DNA from: CAZFVY01 sp964522665
Lineage (GTDB): Bacteria > Verrucomicrobiota > Verrucomicrobiia > Limisphaerales > CAZFVY01
Direction: 5' to 3'
Assembly: GCA_964522665.1 (NCBI GenBank)
Contig: CAZFVY010000004.1
Location: forward strand, 1-64,000
Length of the DNA: 64,000 nucleotides
The translations under genes and the position numbers were made by a program. The number at the start of each line of letters is the position of its first letter. The stretch's first letter is position 1. Of this stretch, positions 34,168 to 41,849 are shown in pieces. A model generated the notes under the pieces. That model saw nothing but the letters and a program-made list of their open reading frames with translations, did not search any database and was not told where the DNA came from.

Positions 34168-34438
34168 ACTGGATCCGCAGGTCGTCGATTTCGTTCGTTC
34201 TCTTGCTCCCGAACCACGTCAACGTCTCCGAAGCGCCTTGCGCGGTTTGGCGAACGAGCGGGGTGATTTGAAGCCGTTAGAAGCCGAACTGGCTGGCTAC
34301 ACTCGGCTTCGAGTCGGGAGCTATCGAGTGATCGTTCGGTTCTTCATGGTTAACAAGGAGCGAATTGCGCGATGCGTTTTTGCCGAACGTCGTTCACTCG
34401 TCTATGAACTGTTCACGGAGATTTTGCGCGGCGATTGA
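34151..34438 (+). CDS. RelE/ParE-family toxin
   Basis: A 95-residue protein starting MKTRVELDPQVVDFVRSLAP and continuing LRSALRGLANERGDLKPLEA, then GYTRLRVGSYRVIVRF: the RelE/ParE fold with its conserved LRVGSYRVI strand. It ends in RRSLVYELFTEIL. ATG 34151 is preferred to TTG 34148. The antitoxin gene overlaps its start. This is a second toxin-antitoxin pair, different in sequence from the one at 29367-29845. Confidence 0.82.
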   Translation: MKTRVELDPQVVDFVRSLAPEPRQRLRSALRGLANERGDLKPLEAELAGYTRLRVGSYRVIVRFFMVNKERIARCVFAERRSLVYELFTEILRGD

Positions 34439-34490
34439 GCCGTCGCCCTTATCTTTTAATTAGGCAAGTCGGTCCGAATGCGGTCGCCGG

Positions 34491-35855
34491 GTGACCCGAT
34501 TTTTGTTTCGAGCGGATGGTTGGGCGGATAACGTTCGGGCGGCGGCGGAGGCCGCGGTGAACGAATCGAAATCAAAAATTGTGAATTCAGAAGTTTGTCA
34601 GATTACCCGGCTGCGAAATGGTTTGACCGTCGCCACGATGCAGATGCCGCACATGGCGAGCGTCAGTCTGGGATTGTGGGTCGGCGTCGGCGGACGCCAC
34701 GAGCCGGGAGAGGTCAGCGGCATCGCCCATTTTATCGAGCATCTCCTTTTCAAGGGGACGAAGCGACGGTCGGCGAAGCAAATCTCGCAGGACATCGAAG
34801 GGATCGGTGGCTACCTGAACGCCTTCACGGGCGAGGAGAACACCTGTTTTTACTCGAAGGCGCGGCACGACCGCTTCGATGAGTTGCTGGACGTGCTGAC
34901 GGACATGTTTCTCAATTCCCGGTTTGACCGCGTCGAGATCGACAAGGAACGCGACGTCATCAAGGAAGAGCTCTCGATGTATCTCGATCAGCCGCACCAT
35001 CACGTGCAGGAGTTGCTGAACGAAATCCTCTGGCCGGACCATCCGTTGGGCCGGTCGATCGCCGGAACCGAGCAAACGTTGGATACCATGAATCGGGCGT
35101 CGTTGATGAAGTTTCAACGGGCGAATTACGTTACCGATGCGACGCTGGTCGTCGCGGCGGGGAATCTGGTTCATGACGAAGTCGTCCACGCGGTATCGCT
35201 GGTCGCGGGCCGGTTTCCGAAAGGGACGCGCGCCTCGTTTCTGCCCGCCCCCGCGGCGCCGGAGCGGCCCCGCTTGCGCCTTTTCACCAAAACGGTCGAA
35301 CAGACCCAGTTGGCGCTGGCGATCCGGACCTGCTCGCGCCATGACGAACGCCGCTTTGCCTTGCGCCTGCTCAGCACGATTCTCGGCGAAAACATGAGTT
35401 CACGATTGTTCCAGGTCGTGCGCGAGGATCACGGGCTGGCTTATTCGATTTACAGTTCACCGAGCCTGTTTGACGACGCTGGAGCGCTGACGATTTCGGC
35501 GGGACTTGACACCGAAAAGCTCTACAAGGCGTTGAAACTGATTCTTGGGCAGGTGTGGCGCCTCGCGGAAAAAGCGCCCGGCGCGGCGGAGATGCGCCGC
35601 GCGCGGGATTACATCATCGGTCAAATCGATCTCAGCCTGGAAAGCACCGAGAATCAAATGATGTGGTTGGGCGAGCAATTGCTCGGTTACGGCAAGTTTT
35701 CATCCGCGGATGAGGTCAAGGCGCGGTTGACCAAAATCACCGCCGCCGACGTGCTCGGGGTCGCGCGCGATTTCTTCCGTCCCGAGAATTTGAGCCTCGC
35801 GCTCGTGAGTCCGTTGAAGACGGATTCCGAACTGCGGAAATTGCTGAAGATGTGA
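34491..35855 (+). CDS. M16-family zinc peptidase (processing-peptidase type)
   Basis: A 454-residue metallopeptidase. The inverted zinc motif HxxEH is at residues 80-84 (HFIEH), with the distal glutamate in DVIKEELSMY. The N-terminal catalytic half (GLWVGVGGRHEPGEVSGIAH) and C-terminal inactive half (ENMSSRLFQVVREDHGLAYS, with the R/Y substrate-binding residues) are both present, so the protein is full length. The start is GTG 34491; GTG 34557 is also possible. Single-chain bacterial enzymes of this type degrade or process peptides. It is preceded by the toxin gene with 52 bases between. Confidence 0.92.
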   Translation: MTRFLFRADGWADNVRAAAEAAVNESKSKIVNSEVCQITRLRNGLTVATMQMPHMASVSLGLWVGVGGRHEPGEVSGIAHFIEHLLFKGTKRRSAKQISQDIEGIGGYLNAFTGEENTCFYSKARHDRFDELLDVLTDMFLNSRFDRVEIDKERDVIKEELSMYLDQPHHHVQELLNEILWPDHPLGRSIAGTEQTLDTMNRASLMKFQRANYVTDATLVVAAGNLVHDEVVHAVSLVAGRFPKGTRASFLPAPAAPERPRLRLFTKTVEQTQLALAIRTCSRHDERRFALRLLSTILGENMSSRLFQVVREDHGLAYSIYSSPSLFDDAGALTISAGLDTEKLYKALKLILGQVWRLAEKAPGAAEMRRARDYIIGQIDLSLESTENQMMWLGEQLLGYGKFSSADEVKARLTKITAADVLGVARDFFRPENLSLALVSPLKTDSELRKLLKM

Positions 35856-36173
35856 TCGGCGGCGCGGCTGATCGAGTGGGAGGGAGAGCGAAGGTTTGGG
35901 GCTAATGCTTGGTTCGGCGGTTGGATTTGGGGGGAATAGGGACGGTATCTGGGCGGGTTTTGTGTTCGGGCGCTTGGGACTCGTCCCGCGGCTCGAAATC
36001 GAATCACGGCTCGATGGAATCTCGCCCCACCATCTGGTAATTTGGTGGCCTGATGACGCCCGGCGGCGGCGAGGGCGTCTCGCGCGCGGCGCGTAGCCAG
36101 AACTTGTCTTGTGGCGGCTCAAGCTGGTCAACTTACCGCTTTCCAGATTCGCATTTTGGCTTAATTTCAGGCC
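35856..36173. other. 318-base region, no gene seen
   Basis: Only short unsupported ORFs. Two small inverted repeats lie near 36030-36079 (ccacca/tggtgg, then gacgccc at 36055-36061 with gggcgtc at 36073-36079). They could end transcription of the peptidase gene but have no T-tract. Confidence 0.5.
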
Positions 36174-37466
36174 ATGACTTTGAGGGAACAGATGGTCGAG
36201 TTGGCGCGGCAGGCCAAAGTGGCGTCGCGTGGGCTGGCCAAGTTGAGCACGGCGGAGAAGAACGAATGCCTCGCCAGCATGGCCGACGCGATCGAGCGCC
36301 ATCGCGACGCGATCAAGGAGGCCAATTCCCGCGATATGACCGCTGGCGCCGAAAGCGGCTTGTCCGGCGCCATGCTTGATCGCCTCAAGCTCGATGAGAA
36401 GCGGATCACGGGCATGGCGAAGGGGCTGCGCGAAGTCGCGGCATTGCCCGATCCGGTCGGGCGGCTTCTCGATGAACGGGTGCGGCCGAACGGTTTGAAG
36501 TTGCAAAAAATCGCGACCCCGATTGGCGTCGTGGTGATCATTTACGAGTCGCGCCCCAACGTCACCGCGGACGCCGCGAGTCTCTGCCTGAAATCCGGCA
36601 ACGCCACGATTCTGCGGGGCGGCAAGGAGGCAATCCACTCGAATCAAGTGATCTCGGAAATCATGGTCACGGCCGCGCGCCAGAAAGTCGCCGGGTTTCC
36701 CGCGCACGCGATCCAGGTCGTGCCGACGACTGACCGTGACGCGATCCGCGAGTTGCTTTCGCTGACGGAATACATTGACCTCTGCATGCCCCGCGGTGGC
36801 GAGGGGTTGATCCGCGCGGTCGCCGAGTGCTCGAAGGTGCCCGTGATCAAGCACTACAAGGGCGTTTGTCACGTCTATGTGGATGCCGCGGCTGATTTGA
36901 CGATGGCTGAGGCGATCGTGCTGAACGCGAAGGTGCAGCGCCCCGCGGTATGCAACGCCATCGAAACCCTGCTGATCGATCAAACCATCGCGCCGACGTT
37001 TTTGCCCATCATCGCGCAAAAGCTGGCGGAAAAAAACGTCGAGCTTCACGTGGACGAGCGGGCGCGCGCGCTGTTGCCGGGAATGAGGGAGACTCCGGGG
37101 TCACAACTCCGCATGCGCCCGGTCACGGAAGCCGAATGGTCCACCGAATACGGCGATTACATCCTGAATGTGGGCGTCGTAACCGGCGTAGCTGCGGCGG
37201 TGGAACACATCAATCGCTACGGTTCAGCGCATTCGGACAGCATCGTGACGCGCGACGAACCGACGGCCAAACGGTTTCTGGCGGAGGTCGATTCGGCCAC
37301 GGTTTATTGGAACGCCTCGACGCGCTTTACGGATGGCGGCGAGTTTGGGATGGGCGCCGAGATCGGCATCAGCACCGACAAGATTGGCGCGCGTGGGCCG
37401 ATGGGACTCGAAGAATTGACCAGCTACAAATGGATCGGGATTGGCAATGGCCAAATCCGCGCTTGA
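36174..37466 (+). CDS. proA: Gamma-glutamyl phosphate reductase
   Basis: A 430-residue NADPH-dependent enzyme of proline synthesis; it reduces gamma-glutamyl phosphate to glutamate semialdehyde. The aldehyde-dehydrogenase-like fold is shown by VVVIIYESRPNVTADAASLC and GNATILRGGKEAIHSN. The catalytic cysteine is near residue 260 in QRPAVCNAIETLL, and the C-terminal GGEFGMGAEIGISTDK is also typical. The length matches the family. The gene for the preceding step (proB) is not adjacent. The next gene starts inside or just after its end, so the two are probably co-transcribed. Confidence 0.96.
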   Translation: MTLREQMVELARQAKVASRGLAKLSTAEKNECLASMADAIERHRDAIKEANSRDMTAGAESGLSGAMLDRLKLDEKRITGMAKGLREVAALPDPVGRLLDERVRPNGLKLQKIATPIGVVVIIYESRPNVTADAASLCLKSGNATILRGGKEAIHSNQVISEIMVTAARQKVAGFPAHAIQVVPTTDRDAIRELLSLTEYIDLCMPRGGEGLIRAVAECSKVPVIKHYKGVCHVYVDAAADLTMAEAIVLNAKVQRPAVCNAIETLLIDQTIAPTFLPIIAQKLAEKNVELHVDERARALLPGMRETPGSQLRMRPVTEAEWSTEYGDYILNVGVVTGVAAAVEHINRYGSAHSDSIVTRDEPTAKRFLAEVDSATVYWNASTRFTDGGEFGMGAEIGISTDKIGARGPMGLEELTSYKWIGIGNGQIRA

Positions 37467-38907
37467 GCCACCGCGCATGAAGGTCGAACCATTCGATAAC
37501 TCGGACGGGGCCTCCGCCGCTGAGGCGGGCCCGGCGGCGGAGACGGTGATGGCGGCCGAGCGCGCGCGATTTGTTCGCGCGCGGTTGCCGCAGGAGGGAC
37601 TCTTCGCCGGGCTGGATTGGCGGACGTCGCCCTCCCCGTTTGCGCTCGGAGCGGAGCTGGCCAAGGAGTTGGAGTCACTTGGGCGGCTTTTACTGCAATT
37701 CAATCGCGCCGCGAACCTCCTTTATCGCCAGAGCATCGCCGGCAAACAACCGGCTTGGGTGGCGGGCTGGCTCGATCAGGGCAAGCCGGCGGAGTTAGTG
37801 GAATTACAGCGCGCCGCGACATTCAAGAATGAGCTTCCGCGCGTCATCCGGCCGGATCTAATCCTAGCGGAATCGGGTCTTAGCATCACCGAACTGGATA
37901 GTGTCCCCGGGGGCATCGGGCTGACGGCATGGCTCAATCAAACTTACTCGGCGGCAGCTTCGGTTGGCGCCGCGGCCACGGGCGGGGATGGGGGCGCCGC
38001 CCCGCAACCAACGCCGCCGGTCCTGGGCGGCGCGGACGGGATGATGCGCGGCTTTGCCGGGATCTTTGGCGACGCGCCGAGCGTGCATGTGGTGGTTTCC
38101 CAGGAGGCCGGCTCGTACCGGCCGGAGATGAGTTGGTTGTGCGCGCAATTGGGCGGGGAGCGATTTCGTGTGCAGGACACGACGTTCACCGGTTTTACCG
38201 ACGGCGACGCGGTGTATCGGTTCTTCGAACTGTTTGATTTGGCGAATATCCCGAACGCGGGCGCGATTTTCGAGCTGGCGAAGGAGAAACGGATTCGGGT
38301 CACGCCGCCGCCCAAGCCGATCCTGGAGGAAAAGATGCTGTTTGCGCTGCTCTGGAACCGCAATCTGCGCGGGTTCTGGCGGCAGGAATTGGGCGAAGGC
38401 TTCCTGGAGCGGATGCAACGGCTCACGCCGTACACCTGGCTGATCGATCCGGCGCCGCTGCCGCCGCACGCGGCGATTCCTGAGCTTAATCTGACCGATT
38501 GGCAGCAACTCAAAGGACTGTCGCAACGACAGCGCGATTTAATTCTAAAGGTGTCCGGCTACTCGCCGGACGCTTGGGGCGCGCGCGGGGTTTACCTGGG
38601 CAGCGATTTGTCCGCGGCTGACTGGAGCGTGGCGGTGGACAAGGCGTTGGCCGGGTTCGAGCGCTCGCCTTACATTTTGCAACGCTACCACCGTCCGCGG
38701 ATGGTTGCGTCCAGCTGGTTCGATTTCCAAACGGGGGCGGTTGTCGCGATGCCCGGGCGGGTTCGCTTGTGTCCGTATTACTTCGTTGTGGGGGACGGCG
38801 ACGCGGCGCGCGCGCATTTGGGCGGGGTTCTGGCGACGATTTGTCCGGCGGACAAGAAAATCATCCACGGGATGAGCGACGCGATCCTGGCGCCCTGTTC
38901 GGCATGA
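37447..38907 (+). CDS. Unrecognised protein, possibly ATP-grasp-like
   Basis: A protein of about 486 residues that I cannot assign with confidence. ATG 37447 follows a purine-rich ggatcggga and overlaps proA by 20 bases; TTG 37441 and ATG 37477 are alternatives. Visible features are an alanine-rich N-terminus, IRPDLILAESGLSITELDSV followed by GGIGLTAWLNQTY, a low-complexity Gly/Ala/Pro insert near residues 175-200, and a C-terminal part with ERSPYILQRYHRPRMV and GRVRLCPYYFV. The ELDSVPGG and ILQRYHRPR segments recall circularly permuted ATP-grasp ligases of the glutathionylspermidine-synthase type, but this is a weak resemblance. It is coupled to the MarC-like gene by an ATGA overlap. Confidence 0.8.
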   Translation: MAKSALEPPRMKVEPFDNSDGASAAEAGPAAETVMAAERARFVRARLPQEGLFAGLDWRTSPSPFALGAELAKELESLGRLLLQFNRAANLLYRQSIAGKQPAWVAGWLDQGKPAELVELQRAATFKNELPRVIRPDLILAESGLSITELDSVPGGIGLTAWLNQTYSAAASVGAAATGGDGGAAPQPTPPVLGGADGMMRGFAGIFGDAPSVHVVVSQEAGSYRPEMSWLCAQLGGERFRVQDTTFTGFTDGDAVYRFFELFDLANIPNAGAIFELAKEKRIRVTPPPKPILEEKMLFALLWNRNLRGFWRQELGEGFLERMQRLTPYTWLIDPAPLPPHAAIPELNLTDWQQLKGLSQRQRDLILKVSGYSPDAWGARGVYLGSDLSAADWSVAVDKALAGFERSPYILQRYHRPRMVASSWFDFQTGAVVAMPGRVRLCPYYFVVGDGDAARAHLGGVLATICPADKKIIHGMSDAILAPCSA

Positions 38908-39545
38908 GTCTGGCCGCGTTTGTCTTGCTGGCGTTCAGTTCACTGTTCGTGATCATCGATCCGATCGCGGTTATCCCCACGTTTCTGGCGATGACGCCCT
39001 CGGACACGCCGGAGCAGCGGATCAAGATGGCGCGATTGGCGTGCGCGGTCATGTGCGCGTTGCTGCTGGTTTTCGCGATCGCCGGCAACGCGATCTTTAC
39101 GCTTTTCGGCATCACCATCGCGGCGTTTCAGATGGCGGGCAGCGTGATTCTGCTCCTGATCGCGCTCGACATGTTGCGCGCGCAACGCTCGCGGGTTCAG
39201 GAAACGCAGGAAGAGGCCGACGCGGGCGTCGAAAAGGCGGACATCGCCGTGACGCCGCTGGCCGTGCCGATGCTGGCTGGGCCGGGCGCCATCTCGACCG
39301 TGATCCTGCTCCACAGCAAGGCGAAGGATTGGGTGCAACAAGTCGCCTTGTTGGTCTGCATTGTTTTGGTATCCGGCGCGTGCTACTTGGTGTTGGTACT
39401 CTCGGCGCGGGGCGCCAAGTGGCTCAACCCGATTGCGCTCCGCCTGTCGATCCGCATCATGGGCTTGCTGCTGGCGGCGATCGCGATGCAATTCATGCTC
39501 AACGCCCTGAAGGCGATCGGGCTATTGCCGCCGGGGGGGCCTTAG
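38904..39545 (+). CDS. MarC/NAAT-family membrane protein
   Basis: A 213-residue integral membrane protein with six predicted spans, starting SLAAFVLLAFSSLFVIIDPI with the conserved IDP-x-A-x-IP of the MarC family. Further on are VTPLAVPMLAGPGAISTVIL (the second family motif) and a terminal IMGLLLAAIAMQFMLNAL. The function of the family is not settled, and the old link to multiple antibiotic resistance was not confirmed. The ATG at 38904 overlaps the stop of the preceding gene by ATGA; the open frame upstream of it belongs to the other reading frame. Confidence 0.9.
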   Translation: MSLAAFVLLAFSSLFVIIDPIAVIPTFLAMTPSDTPEQRIKMARLACAVMCALLLVFAIAGNAIFTLFGITIAAFQMAGSVILLLIALDMLRAQRSRVQETQEEADAGVEKADIAVTPLAVPMLAGPGAISTVILLHSKAKDWVQQVALLVCIVLVSGACYLVLVLSARGAKWLNPIALRLSIRIMGLLLAAIAMQFMLNALKAIGLLPPGGP

Positions 39546-39612
39546 TGAATCGACCGTGAAAACGCCGGGAGTTCTGCTTGCGGTGATTGAGGGCCAATGT
39601 TACAAATCGGGG

Positions 39613-40491
39613 ATGAAAAGCCTTCGGATATTATTTTGCGGCGCCGCGTCGTTGGCGCTCCTCGTGACCACTGAATTGACCGGATTCGCGGCCGCGGCTG
39701 GAATTGGGCCGAGCTTCAAGGGTCCGATCGGCCTGCAACTTTACAGTTTGCGCGCTCAATTCCCGAAGGACGTCGCCGGCACAATGGATGAAGTGAAGGG
39801 GTGGGGGATCAGATACGCCGAATTGGCCGGCACCTACAATCTCACCCCGGAAAAATTCAAGCAGGAGTTGGACAATCGCGGCATCAAGGCGATCAGCACC
39901 CATTATCCGTATGAAAGGTATCGCGACGACGTCGAAGGCATCGCGCGTGAGGCCAAGGCGCTGGGTTTGAAATATGTCGGTTGCGCGTGGGTTCCCCACA
40001 CGGGGAATTTCGACGAGAAGACGTGCCGGGAAACGATCGCCGTTTACAACAAGGCCGGCGAGGCGCTCGCCAAGCACGGCTTGCGATTCTTCCATCACGT
40101 CCACGGCTACGAGTTTCAACCGTATAAGGACGGAACGTTGTTGGACCTGCTGATCACCGAGACGAATCCCAAGTTCGTGAACTATCAGATGGACATTTTC
40201 TGGATCGTCTTTCCCGCGCAGGACCCGGTGCAACTCTTGAAAAAATACGGCAAACGTTGGGAATTGATGCACTTGAAGGATATGAAGAAGGGCTTGAAAA
40301 CCGGCTCGCTCAGCGGCGGCACGGACGTCGCGAACGACGTGGCGCTCGGGACCGGCCAAATCGACATGCCAGCCGTCCTGAAGGCGGCCAAGGAAGTCGG
40401 CGTGAAATGGTATTTTATCGAGGACGAATCCCCGTCGTCCGAGGCGCAAATTCCTCAAAGCCTCCGCTACCTGGAAACGGTGAAGTGGTAG
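39613..40491 (+). CDS. Exported sugar phosphate isomerase/epimerase-like protein
   Basis: A 292-residue TIM-barrel protein of the xylose-isomerase-like family with an N-terminal signal peptide (MKSLRILFCGAASLALLVTT; cleavage near FAAAAG). Barrel segments are GPIGLQLYSLRAQFPKD, IRYAELAGTYNLTPEKFKQE, LKYVGCAWVPHTGNF, HHVHGYEF and KWYFIEDESPS. Exported members of this family are common in Verrucomicrobiota and Planctomycetota, and many act on free sugars or carbohydrate derivatives. ATG 39613 is chosen for the signal peptide. It is not similar enough to the gene at 30937 to be a recent copy. Confidence 0.87.
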   Translation: MKSLRILFCGAASLALLVTTELTGFAAAAGIGPSFKGPIGLQLYSLRAQFPKDVAGTMDEVKGWGIRYAELAGTYNLTPEKFKQELDNRGIKAISTHYPYERYRDDVEGIAREAKALGLKYVGCAWVPHTGNFDEKTCRETIAVYNKAGEALAKHGLRFFHHVHGYEFQPYKDGTLLDLLITETNPKFVNYQMDIFWIVFPAQDPVQLLKKYGKRWELMHLKDMKKGLKTGSLSGGTDVANDVALGTGQIDMPAVLKAAKEVGVKWYFIEDESPSSEAQIPQSLRYLETVKW

Positions 40492-40515
40492 GCGTGATCT
40501 GAACGCAAGCGGTTG

Positions 40516-41844
40516 CTAAATGCCCGCGAGGCGCGCGTCGGCGTCGCCGAAGCGGTCGAGTTTCACGCCCATGCGGTCCATGAGCGAGAGGTAGAGGCTG
40601 CAGAGCTTGCGGTTCTCGTCACCTTTGTCGAGGTAGTCCATCACGCGACCGGTCTCGAGCGTGCCGCCCAGGCCGCCGAGCAGGAGGAGGGGGACCTTCG
40701 TGGAATCGTGTTTGCTGCCGGCCCACATGTTGGAAATAAACATCAAGCAGGTGTTGTCGAGCACCGTGCGGTCGCCTTCTTTCATCGACTCGAGCCGGGT
40801 GGCGAGGTAGGCCAGTTGGCTGACGTAGTAACTGGTGATCCGCTCGTAGTCGTCCGAGAGATCACTGTGCGACGCGGGGTGATGCGCGCTCCGAACGCCC
40901 AGGAAAGGATAAGTGAGACCGGAAATATCGCGGCAGAGCAACAGAGTCGCGACGCGGGTTTTGTCGGTTTGAAAGCCGAGGGCGAGGACGTCGCACATTA
41001 GTTTCATGTGGACGCGCAGGTCTTGGGGCAGGCCGTTTTCGGGACGTTGCAGCAGCGCGGCGGCAAGGGGGCCGCGCTCGCGTTCGGTTTGATCGGCCTT
41101 CGCCTTGGCGTCGCGCGAGCTTTCGACGCGTTTCTCGACTTCGCGCACGCTGGTTAGATACTCGTCAAGCTTGGCTTTGTCGGTCGAACTGACACGGCGA
41201 GTCAGCGATTCCGCCTGTTCCTTGACGCGATCCAGGATGCTTTTGGTGCGCTGGCTGCCGCGATTGTCGAAGAGACTGTCGAACGCGAGCGACGGATATT
41301 CTTCCATCGGGACCGGCGAGGTCGGGTTTTGCCACGAGATGTGCGAACTGTACGCCATGGAAAAGTTGGTCTCGTGGTAGCCGGTGGTCGGCTGTTCGCA
41401 CCCGAGTACCATGCTCGGCTGAACGGTATCCTGGCCGATGTGGTTGGCGAGGACCTGGTCCAGGCTGATGCCACCGCGGAGTTCGGCGCCTTTTTGGAGC
41501 GGGACGCCGGATAAAATGTTGCCGGTCTGGCCGGGGTGAATGCCGACGCCAGTGGCCGACTTGTTGAACAATCCGTGAATGACGTTCAATTTCGCGCGAA
41601 ACGGCGCGAGGGGCTGAAGGCTCTTGCCCAGTTCCATTTCGGCGCCGGCGCCTTTGGCCCACCAATGATGGCCATTGATGCCGTTACCCATGAACAAGGT
41701 CGCGAACCGTTTGGGAACCGCGTCCGGCGTCGAGCCCCAAACCGGAAGGGACTCCAGCCACGGCAGCGCCATGACGACTCCGGCGCCGCGCAAAAACGTC
41801 CGGCGCGACACGTGGTTCAAGGGGCGACGAGTGGGGTTTTTCAT
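40516..41844 (-). CDS. Tat-exported DUF1552 protein
   Basis: A 442-residue protein. The N-terminus has a twin-arginine signal, VSRRTFLRGAGVVMALPWLE. The body matches the DUF1552 family: FATLFMGNGINGHHWW, LNVIHGLFNKSATGVGIHPG, GGISLDQVLANHIGQDTVQP and the C-terminal DNTCLMFISNMWAGSKHDST. The function is unknown. Across Planctomycetota and Verrucomicrobiota it is found next to DUF1592/DUF1588-type cytochrome proteins, exactly as here, where it starts 5 bases after the stop of that gene. Export presumably uses the Tat system encoded at 25.8 kb or elsewhere. Confidence 0.9.
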   Translation of the reverse strand: MKNPTRRPLNHVSRRTFLRGAGVVMALPWLESLPVWGSTPDAVPKRFATLFMGNGINGHHWWAKGAGAEMELGKSLQPLAPFRAKLNVIHGLFNKSATGVGIHPGQTGNILSGVPLQKGAELRGGISLDQVLANHIGQDTVQPSMVLGCEQPTTGYHETNFSMAYSSHISWQNPTSPVPMEEYPSLAFDSLFDNRGSQRTKSILDRVKEQAESLTRRVSSTDKAKLDEYLTSVREVEKRVESSRDAKAKADQTERERGPLAAALLQRPENGLPQDLRVHMKLMCDVLALGFQTDKTRVATLLLCRDISGLTYPFLGVRSAHHPASHSDLSDDYERITSYYVSQLAYLATRLESMKEGDRTVLDNTCLMFISNMWAGSKHDSTKVPLLLLGGLGGTLETGRVMDYLDKGDENRKLCSLYLSLMDRMGVKLDRFGDADARLAGI

Positions 41845-41849
41845 AAGCG

